Source of the DNA: JAAXTT01 sp964530215
Lineage (GTDB): Bacteria; Bacillota; Desulfotomaculia; Desulfotomaculales; Desulfocucumaceae
DNA: 5,317 nucleotides
Assembly (NCBI GenBank): GCA_964530215.1
Contig: CAZHAJ010000128.1
Span: forward strand, 1 to 5,317
Direction of reading: 5' to 3'
Part shown: one piece after another, positions 1 through 4,682 of the stretch
Position numbering within the stretch: position 1 is the first letter of the stretch
Layout: each line of letters begins with the position of its first letter
The notes under the pieces: generated by a model
Database searches by the model: none
Told to the model about the DNA's origin: nothing
Seen by the model: the letters and a program-made list of their open reading frames with translations, nothing else
Made by a program: the position numbers and the translations under genes

Positions 1-819
1 GTATATGCTGTCAATGGCATCTCGGTATACCTTTACCACTGTGGCCACATAATGTACGCTTTTCACCCTACCCTCAATCTTGAAGCTATCAACTCCTGCC
101 CCTATCAATTTTGGCAGCAACTCTAAAAGACATAAATCCTTAGAGCTTAATATATAGGTTCCCCTGCTATCCTGAAAAATAGGATAATATTGTCCCTCCC
201 TTTTTTCCTCCATAAGAGAGTAGCGCCAACGGCAAGACTGGGCACAGTCACCTTGGTTGGCATCCCTGCCGGTCATATATTGACTCAACAGGCAACGCCC
301 GGAATAAGAAATGCACATGGCTCCATGAACAAACACTTCAAGTTCTACTCCCACACACTTTCTTATTTCCTCAATTTCCTGCAGAGAAAGCTCTCGGGCC
401 AGGACAATCCTTGATATTTCCTGAGCTTCCCAGAATGAAGCCGAAAATTTATTAGTGGTATTTGCTTGGGTACTGAGATGAACCTTCATGGCAGGCACTT
501 GTGAGCGTGCAAAACTAAGAACACCGGGATCCGCAACAATTATTCCGTTAACTCCCATCTCATAAATGCTTTGCAAGTACTGGCCAAGACCTTCAAAGTC
601 TCGATTATGAGCAAAAATATTAACCGCAGCATAAACCCTTACATTATTTTTATGAGCATAAGACAACCCTTCCCATAGCTGCTCCATGGAGAAGTTGTCC
701 GCCCTCATTCGCAGTCCGTATTTTGGTCCACCTAAATAAACTGCATCCGCTCCAAATACCACTGCAGCTTTTAATTTTTCAAGATTTCCTGCCGGAGCCA
801 GCAATTCTGGTTTTTTCAC
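1..819 (-). CDS. U32 family protein, TrhP-like tRNA U34 hydroxylation protein (3' end cut by window)
   Basis: The first 273 codons are visible and the frame is still open at base 1. The protein opens MKKPELLAPAGNLEKLKAAV, the usual TIM-barrel start of U32 proteins, and residues 161-179 (EVFVHGAMCISYSGRCLLS) match the U32 family signature. Cys169, Cys176, Cys192 (Cys196 nearby) and Cys230 lie where characterised U32 proteins such as UbiU and TrhP/RlhA bind an Fe-S cluster. Although labelled peptidases, close relatives (E. coli TrhP/YegQ, B. subtilis YrrN/YrrO) make 5-hydroxyuridine at tRNA wobble position 34 using prephenate. The TrhP assignment rests on sequence style and on the position downstream of mltG, as in B. 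subtilis. The GTG at 819 is chosen because it gives the canonical N-terminus: an in-frame TAG lies at 843-841, and the only nearby ATGs are in another frame that stops at TGA 818-816. The upstream GGATG is a modest ribosome binding site. Whether it is the ~400-aa TrhP form or the longer DUF3656-containing form cannot be seen. Confidence 0.93.
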   Translation of the reverse strand, partial: MKKPELLAPAGNLEKLKAAVVFGADAVYLGGPKYGLRMRADNFSMEQLWEGLSYAHKNNVRVYAAVNIFAHNRDFEGLGQYLQSIYEMGVNGIIVADPGVLSFARSQVPAMKVHLSTQANTTNKFSASFWEAQEISRIVLARELSLQEIEEIRKCVGVELEVFVHGAMCISYSGRCLLSQYMTGRDANQGDCAQSCRWRYSLMEEKREGQYYPIFQDSRGTYILSSKDLCLLELLPKLIGAGVDSFKIEGRVKSVHYVATVVKVYRDAIDSIY

Positions 820-834
820 ATTGTCACATCCATC

Positions 835-869
835 AAACAGCTATAAACCATACGCTTTAAGCTGTAAGC
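835..869. repeat. Degenerate heptamer units flanking the main array
   Basis: On the plus strand five consecutive 7-base units can be read: AAACAGC, TATAAAC, CATACGC, TTTAAGC, TGTAAGC. All end in GC or AC with the same period as the array at 904-1008. A 34-base AT-rich stretch without the pattern separates them from it, and the phase is one base off. They occupy the leader immediately upstream of the U32 start codon. This may be a decayed outlier of the main array, but with units this degenerate part of the match could be chance. Confidence 0.45.
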
Positions 870-903
870 TTTATTATTTCAAATACTTACAAAACCCTAA
901 AAA

Positions 904-1008
904 TTATAGCTTATAGCTTATAGCTTATAGCTTATAGCTTTTAGCTTTTAGCTTTTAGCTATTTTTCTGATAACTGTTCGCTGATAGCTGACAGCTGTTT
1001 CTTATAGC
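904..1008. repeat. Heptamer tandem-repeat array (TTATAGC/TTTTAGC core)
   Basis: On the plus strand positions 904-938 are five perfect copies of TTATAGC and 939-959 are three perfect copies of TTTTAGC, giving eight units in 56 bases. The 7-base rhythm continues imperfectly: an 8-base spacer (960-967), then TGATAAC, TGTTCGC, TGATAGC, TGACAGC, a 6-base unit (996-1001) and a final TTATAGC at 1002-1008. On the coding (minus) strand the core reads GCTAAAA x3 then GCTATAA x5. Each GCTATAA unit, read across its junction, contains the self-complementary words AGCT and TATA. The array fills most of the gap between the mltG stop codon, three bases away, and the U32 gene. It has no open frame of note, no T-tract and no clear terminator. 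It is a simple-sequence array likely to vary in copy number; its function is unknown. Confidence 0.9.
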
Positions 1009-1011
1009 TAC

Positions 1012-2028
1012 TTATTGATACTTTGCAATATTATTATTATGCTCTTCCAAGGTGTCAGCAAATGCATGGGAACCATCTTTTTTTGCAACATAATACAAAT
1101 AGCTGGTATCTGCCGGCTGAACTGCCGCCATCAATGAAGACCTTCCGGGAGAATTTATGGGTCCTGGAGGCAAACCTAATACTTTATAAGTATTATATGG
1201 TGATTCCACTTCCAAGTCCTTATAGTAAACTTTTGATTTGTGTTCCCCCAAAGCATAAATTACCGTGGCATCTATCTGCAAGGGCATCCCTATTCGCAAT
1301 CTGTTATGAATAACACCGGATATCAATGGCCTTTCCTCATCAACTGCAGCCTCGCCCTCCACCAAAGACGCTATTGTCAAAGCTTGATGTAAGGTGAGAT
1401 CAGCCTTTTTCACTAAATCTAGATAATCCAAACTGTTTAATTCTAACTGGAATCTATCCAGCATCATTTTTATTATTTCCCCTTCAGTAGTATTGGGACC
1501 TACATGGTAGGTATCAGGGAAAAGGTAACCCTCTAGGCTTTGCCCCGATGGGATATCCTGAATAAATTCATATCTATCACTTTGACTGCTCTCCAAAGCG
1601 GTTTTTAAAACTTCCTTCTCCGCCAAGCCCCTTTCAATTAAAAGGTCAGAGATTTGGTCAAGATTAAATCCTTCCGGTATCGTAAAGTAAACCATCTCAT
1701 CAGCCCCTGCATATAACAATGCAACCATTTCAGGGATTGACTGATTAGTATTAAAAACATATCTTCCCGGCTTGAGATCTTGGTCAAGCCCTTTTAGCCG
1801 GGCATAGCTGCTGACTAAACGTGGTCCCCTGACTAAACCGGACTGGTAAATAATCTCACTTATTTGGTTGCAGCTGGAATTTTCCGGTATCTGGACGCTG
1901 ACCTCTATAGATTTTTCATTAATATGAAGAGGTGAAAGCAATGCTCTCCAATACATAAAGGCAAAAAAACAAAAGAGCAATATTACCAAGACACCAAAAA
2001 TCAAAATCCCTCGCCTATTTATTCCCAT
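1012..2028 (-). CDS. mltG: Endolytic peptidoglycan transglycosylase MltG (YceG-like)
   Basis: This is a 338-aa membrane-anchored lytic transglycosylase that cleaves nascent glycan strands at the outer face of the cytoplasmic membrane, ending or shortening chains made by the synthases. Residues 8-27 form one hydrophobic N-terminal segment after MGINRR, so the catalytic part is outside. A LysM-like stretch follows (about 42-108, including GRYVFN). The YceG/MltG catalytic domain carries EGYLFPDTY (166-174), ASLVEGEA (220-227) with Glu224 aligned to the catalytic glutamate of E. coli MltG (Glu218), then HNRLRIGMPLQIDATVIYAL (241-260), YNTYKVLGLPPGPINSPG (278-295) and HAFADTLEEHN near the end. Length and motifs are complete. 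The ATG at 2028 is the only sensible start: a TGA lies in frame two codons upstream and the membrane helix begins at once. The ribosome binding site is poor (AGGCAG, rather distant). The equivalent B. subtilis gene is yrrL. Here it follows the VanW gene after 72 bases and may have its own promoter. Confidence 0.97.
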   Translation of the reverse strand: MGINRRGILIFGVLVILLFCFFAFMYWRALLSPLHINEKSIEVSVQIPENSSCNQISEIIYQSGLVRGPRLVSSYARLKGLDQDLKPGRYVFNTNQSIPEMVALLYAGADEMVYFTIPEGFNLDQISDLLIERGLAEKEVLKTALESSQSDRYEFIQDIPSGQSLEGYLFPDTYHVGPNTTEGEIIKMMLDRFQLELNSLDYLDLVKKADLTLHQALTIASLVEGEAAVDEERPLISGVIHNRLRIGMPLQIDATVIYALGEHKSKVYYKDLEVESPYNTYKVLGLPPGPINSPGRSSLMAAVQPADTSYLYYVAKKDGSHAFADTLEEHNNNIAKYQ

Positions 2029-2055
2029 GTATCACACTGCCTGTTTTTTTGTTTA

Positions 2056-2084
2056 ATTATACAGTCTATTGATAAGAGGTACAA
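2056..2084 (-). promoter_or_regulatory. Candidate sigma-A promoter for mltG
   Basis: On the minus strand TTGTAC (2084-2079) is followed after exactly 17 bases by a perfect TATAAT (2061-2056), 27 bases before the mltG ATG. Only the TTG of the -35 element agrees with TTGACA, so strength is doubtful. It lies in the 72-base gap after the VanW stop codon, so mltG could be transcribed both by read-through and independently. In AT-rich DNA a perfect -10 alone is weak proof; the correct spacing and intergenic location raise it somewhat. Confidence 0.4.
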
Positions 2085-2100
2085 CCCAGGATTCCAAATG

Positions 2101-3690
2101 TTACCTTGATACACCGTCTTCATCCTCGGTTGTTGATTCCTCTATATTTTCGGAAACATCCGGCTTTTCTGTTTCGGGTACACTTCCGGGAAGAGGTGAT
2201 TCAGTATTTTCCGAATCCGGTTGGGACAGATCTCCATCAATGGCTATGTCCTCAGGAGTCACTGGTTTTTGACTGCCATCCATTTCCGGCTTTATATCAT
2301 TCTCATCGACGTCACTTTCACCCGGATTTAGAGGTTCGGGGGGCTTTGCAGCTGTACCCTTTACCACAATTTGATCCAGGGGATGATAAGAGCTTTCCGG
2401 CAGTCTTTCAATCCTGTAACTGCCGTTTTCTCTGATTAAACGTTCGGCCATAACCACCATCCCTTGGATACCATGTCTTTTTATCACTGACGCTCCCTTT
2501 TCCAGATCAGGATCATACTTCATAATTTCTTTAAATGGAGTTCTGGCAAGCACCTTTGTCCTTAGGGTTATTTGTTTCTTAGCAGCATTATTTCCATATA
2601 TTTTTATAGTGATTCCTCCGGCACCGGACATGGTTTTCATGTATATATGCTTAGAAGATGTATTTTTAAAACGAAAATCAATTATTTCATAAGCTACCGT
2701 TGCATCCCTGCCCTCAGGAACATAGCTAACCGGCAGAGAATGATTGCTGCGCTCAACGATTCCCAGACCTGCCAGAAGCACGGCATTATACAAGGTACTA
2801 CTCACCTGACAAACCCCGCCTCCTAAACCGTCCACAAATTCATTGTTGATTATAACCTTTGCATTTTTATATCCGCTCTCCGAACTTCTGGGACCCACCA
2901 CTTTATTAAAGGAAAATATCTCCCCGGGAGCTATTAATACTTCATCCAACGCCTTGGCTGCCACTTTAATATTATAAGAACGGCCATAATCAGCGGAATT
3001 AAAATATGTGGTATAGGATGCTATAAGGGATTCCACTCCGTACATCATAACGTCTTCGGTGGTTATCTCCGGTTTTGAACTGATTAATACCAATTCTATT
3101 TCAGGCTTTTTGTTGTAATTTTTATATTGTTCTGTTATGTCTTGAAATGCCGCGTTTATATCCACAGTGATACCGTCCCTAGAAGGTACAATATCCACGG
3201 TGTCATCGGGATTTATTTTCAAAAAAGCATTGCTGGGAGAACTGGCCACTTGTTCAGCAATATTCCTAAGCTCATTCTCTAACTTATCTTGCTGCACAAT
3301 TATTTTAGGTAAAATTTCAATTCCACTGTACCGAGCCTGACGATAATCCCTTATTCTTTGAAATATGGAACCCCGCCTGCCCACCATCATTATTTCTCGG
3401 ATCAGATATTCCTTATCCAAGTCCAATCCTATATCATCAGGATATATTTCCCACTCTTTATCAAGATATCGAACTGTGATGGGCATTTTTTTTACCTCGC
3501 TGCTTAATTGCTGCAGCTTAACCTCACAATCCTGAACACTAAGACCGGAGAAGCTTTCATCCATCACTGTTACACCGGAAATAGAAGTCTTCGGTTCAAT
3601 GGCAAGTGCAATACCCAGCAAAAACAATGTTGTGATAATTATAGCCGCTATTGCTGTAGCAAATATAATTTTCCAGTTCCTTTTTGCCAT
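2101..3690 (-). CDS. VanW/YoaR-type cell-wall protein with G5-like domain and acidic tail
   Basis: This 529-aa protein begins MAKRNWK followed by one hydrophobic segment (about 8-30), a signal anchor or uncleaved signal peptide placing the rest outside the membrane. Residues ~35-205 resemble the YoaR-like putative peptidoglycan-binding region. Residues ~215-370 are the VanW domain, with PGEIFSFN (255-262) and GGGVCQVSSTLYNA (290-303) as hallmarks. Residues ~373-447 look like a G5 domain (TPFKEIMKYDPDLEKG through IVVKGT), a module linked to cell-wall binding. From ~448 a proline-, Asp- and Glu-rich tail ends the protein with no LPXTG motif. The biochemical role of VanW is not established; cell-wall association is inferred from its domains and from the neighbouring mltG. 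The frame extends upstream to GTG 3762, but the start is placed at ATG 3690: it has a strong AAGGAGG 7 bases upstream, it directly precedes the membrane segment, and the extra 24 codons would run through a hairpin. Confidence 0.92.
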   Translation of the reverse strand: MAKRNWKIIFATAIAAIIITTLFLLGIALAIEPKTSISGVTVMDESFSGLSVQDCEVKLQQLSSEVKKMPITVRYLDKEWEIYPDDIGLDLDKEYLIREIMMVGRRGSIFQRIRDYRQARYSGIEILPKIIVQQDKLENELRNIAEQVASSPSNAFLKINPDDTVDIVPSRDGITVDINAAFQDITEQYKNYNKKPEIELVLISSKPEITTEDVMMYGVESLIASYTTYFNSADYGRSYNIKVAAKALDEVLIAPGEIFSFNKVVGPRSSESGYKNAKVIINNEFVDGLGGGVCQVSSTLYNAVLLAGLGIVERSNHSLPVSYVPEGRDATVAYEIIDFRFKNTSSKHIYMKTMSGAGGITIKIYGNNAAKKQITLRTKVLARTPFKEIMKYDPDLEKGASVIKRHGIQGMVVMAERLIRENGSYRIERLPESSYHPLDQIVVKGTAAKPPEPLNPGESDVDENDIKPEMDGSQKPVTPEDIAIDGDLSQPDSENTESPLPGSVPETEKPDVSENIEESTTEDEDGVSR

Positions 3691-3697
3691 AGTGCTC

Positions 3698-3704
3698 CCT
3701 CCTT
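3698..3704 (-). promoter_or_regulatory. Strong Shine-Dalgarno deciding the VanW-gene start
   Basis: The minus strand reads AAGGAGG, then 7 bases, then the ATG at 3690. It is the best ribosome binding site in the window and supports this start over the in-frame GTG at 3762, whose nearest GAGG is only two bases away. Confidence 0.85.
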
Positions 3705-3720
3705 CAGAGCAGAATAAATA

Positions 3721-3756
3721 AAAGCCGGTTATGGAAATATTCCTTATACCGACTTT
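3721..3756 (-). terminator. Hairpin between DUF1292 and VanW genes, terminator or attenuator candidate
   Basis: On the minus strand AAAGTCGGT pairs with ACCGGCTTT (nine pairs, one G-U). The stem then continues, with small bulges, through AT/AT and GGAA/TTCC to a three-base TAT loop. It is followed by the T-rich stretch TATTTATTCTGC. The shape suits a moderately weak intrinsic terminator after the DUF1292 gene (stop codon 63 bases upstream). The T-tract is interrupted, so partial read-through into the VanW gene is plausible. Its base is about 17 bases before the VanW Shine-Dalgarno, so it does not obviously hide that site. Being nearly symmetrical, the element could also fold in the opposite strand, but no plus-strand gene needs it. 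Confidence 0.5.
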
Positions 3757-3818
3757 CATCACCTCAGTATGCCAACATTCATTAGATTAAATAAAATGTT
3801 CTGCTAATGCAACATATT

Positions 3819-4112
3819 TCACGATTCCTCTTGAGCCAGAAGTTCCTCCCAGGTATCGGCAACTTTTTCCCACTCTTCGTCGTCCTCAATATCAACTAAT
3901 ACTTCCTCGCCATCCTCGTCCTGAGCAAATTTTAAAATTACTGCCTCGTCAGCTTCCTCATCATCGGCAGGAAGCAGAATGGCGTACTCAGAACCCTCTA
4001 ATTCAAGTATGTCTATAACGGTAAAATCCTTCTCCTCACCATTATCATCGATAAGGGTAATAACCTCTTCACATTCTCCACAATCACAACCGTTGCTGTG
4101 TTCATAGGACAT
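3819..4112 (-). CDS. DUF1292 family small acidic protein (YrzB-like)
   Basis: This is a 97-aa protein of the DUF1292 family, whose B. subtilis member yrzB sits in the same place between yrrK (ruvX) and yrrL (mltG). Its function is unknown. The core EEVITLIDDNGEEKDFTVIDILELEGSEYAIL pattern (15-46) is typical: two short beta-rich segments followed by an acidic stretch and a C-terminal EEWEKVADTWEELL helix (79-92). It is extremely acidic, with 37 Asp/Glu against 3 Lys and no Arg. Unusually, the N-terminus carries Cys9, Cys11 and Cys14 (CDCGEC), a possible metal or redox site. It has no signal peptide or membrane segment, so it is cytoplasmic. The frame runs up to ATG 4139, but ATG 4112 is preferred: AGAGGTG lies 6 bases upstream, and the longer form adds only nine residues beginning close to the predicted transcription start. 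It appears to have its own promoter, and a hairpin follows it. Confidence 0.9.
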   Translation of the reverse strand: MSYEHSNGCDCGECEEVITLIDDNGEEKDFTVIDILELEGSEYAILLPADDEEADEAVILKFAQDEDGEEVLVDIEDDEEWEKVADTWEELLAQEES

Positions 4113-4147
4113 AAATTTCACCTCTAATCTTAAATTCAAGTTAGATA

Positions 4148-4176
4148 ATTTTATCCTTTCAGTTTGTAATTGTCAA
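4148..4176 (-). promoter_or_regulatory. Near-consensus sigma-A promoter for the DUF1292 gene
   Basis: The minus strand has a perfect TTGACA (4176-4171), a 17-base spacer and TAAAAT (4153-4148, one mismatch to TATAAT). Predicted transcription start is near 4141, leaving a leader of about 29 bases that holds AGAGGTG and the ATG at 4112. It lies entirely in the gap between ruvX and the DUF1292 gene, is the strongest promoter match I see here, and would separate DUF1292 and the genes beyond it from ruvX transcription. Confidence 0.7.
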
Positions 4177-4185
4177 TAAAGCTGC

Positions 4186-4205
4186 TAAAATCAAACTTGA
4201 TTTTA
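4186..4205. repeat. 20-bp perfect inverted repeat overlapping the ruvX stop and abutting a promoter
   Basis: The minus strand reads TAAAATCAA-GT-TTGATTTTA: two perfect 9-base arms around a 2-base centre. The left arm's first three bases are the ruvX stop codon TAA. The right arm ends 9 bases before the -35 element of the DUF1292 promoter, a normal place for a regulator binding site. As RNA it could form an 8-bp stem with a 4-base loop, but it is AT-rich and lacks a T-tract in the minus direction, so it would be a poor terminator for ruvX. In the plus direction it is followed by seven T, but nothing is coded that way. Confidence 0.75.
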
Positions 4206-4622
4206 TTTTTTTATCTTGAAATCAAGGTATCCTTGCAATATAATGGCCGCTGCCATTTTATCAATGTTCTTCTTTCTTTTAGCCCTACTGACATCGGCAT
4301 CTATTAATATCCTTTCGGCAGAAACAGTGCTTAATCTTTCATCCCACATTTCCACCGGAAGGCCTATCTTATCTTTGATAACATCTGCATATTTAAGGGT
4401 TTTCTGACCACGTTCACCTAAAGTTCCATTCATATTTCTGGGTAACCCCAACACAATCATTTCCACCTGATATTGCTCAATAAGCTCCCGCAGTCTTTTT
4501 AATTCATCCTTTATACTCTCTTTCCGACGAATCACCTCCACTGACTGAGCAGTCCAGCCCAAAGGATCGCTAACTGCAATACCGATGGTTTTGTCACCTA
4601 GGTCAAGACCCATTATTCTCAT
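4203..4622 (-). CDS. ruvX: RuvX/YqgF family, putative Holliday junction resolvase / pre-16S rRNA nuclease
   Basis: This 139-aa protein has the RNase H-like YqgF fold and the usual family length. It opens MRIMGLDLGDKTIGIAVSDP, with Asp7 as the first expected metal ligand. It continues with VLGLPRNMNGT (57-67), MWDERLSTVSA (92-102) with Glu95, and IDKMAAAIILQGYLD (120-134) with Asp121, so the acidic catalytic set is intact. The family is annotated as a Holliday junction resolvase, and E. coli YqgF is implicated in 16S rRNA 5'-end maturation; sequence cannot decide between these. The start at ATG 4622 has a modest GGTGAT about 8 bases upstream; ATG 4613 is an alternative that loses three residues. 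It is the counterpart of B. subtilis yrrK. In B. subtilis the gene before it is yrzL (the IreB/DUF965 type), whereas here an aldo/keto reductase precedes it by 60 bases. The stop codon lies inside an inverted repeat. Confidence 0.96.
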   Translation of the reverse strand: MRIMGLDLGDKTIGIAVSDPLGWTAQSVEVIRRKESIKDELKRLRELIEQYQVEMIVLGLPRNMNGTLGERGQKTLKYADVIKDKIGLPVEMWDERLSTVSAERILIDADVSRAKRKKNIDKMAAAIILQGYLDFKIKK

Positions 4623-4646
4623 AAAAAAGCATCACCGTTTCACAAT

Positions 4647-4652
4647 ATTATA
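4647..4652 (-). promoter_or_regulatory. Possible -10 element for ruvX
   Basis: A perfect TATAAT on the minus strand lies 24 bases before the ruvX ATG in the 60-base gap after the aldo/keto reductase. The best -35 is ATGATC with an 18-base spacer (three of six matches), and there is no extended -10. It could give ruvX some transcription of its own, but the match may be chance in AT-rich DNA. No terminator is visible after the reductase gene, so read-through is equally possible. Confidence 0.25.
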
Positions 4653-4682
4653 ATTTCCTGGATTCCTTTGGATCATTCCGGT

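Noticed and set aside
190..414. Plus-strand 74-codon open frame
   Set aside because: It lies wholly antisense to the U32 gene, whose minus-strand translation matches the family motifs throughout; no family features or convincing ribosome binding site.
860..895. Promoter for the U32 gene (TTGAAA-N17-TAAAGC) on the minus strand
   Set aside because: The -35 is good but the -10 matches at only three of six positions and lies in the degenerate repeats; not supportable without start-site data.
835..1008. CRISPR array
   Set aside because: The units are contiguous 7-base repeats without unique spacers and no cas genes are nearby; this is a simple tandem repeat.
2069..2435. Two overlapping plus-strand open frames (67 and 109 codons)
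   Set aside because: They mirror the low-complexity acidic tail and G5 region of the VanW gene; composition-driven shadows without recognisable domains.
3691..3762. N-terminal extension of the VanW protein from GTG 3762
   Set aside because: It has no properly spaced ribosome binding site, would place 24 residues ahead of the signal anchor, and crosses the hairpin; the start at 3690 has an excellent Shine-Dalgarno.
3763..3818. Promoter upstream of the VanW gene (TTGCAT-N17-TAATCT) and small nested inverted repeats
   Set aside because: Both hexamers match the consensus at only three of six positions, and the 6-bp inverted repeats are too short and too AT-rich to stand out.
4186..4210. Plus-strand intrinsic terminator (inverted repeat followed by seven T)
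   Set aside because: No plus-strand gene ends here; the T-run is the complement of the Lys codons at the end of ruvX, and the stem is almost entirely A-T.
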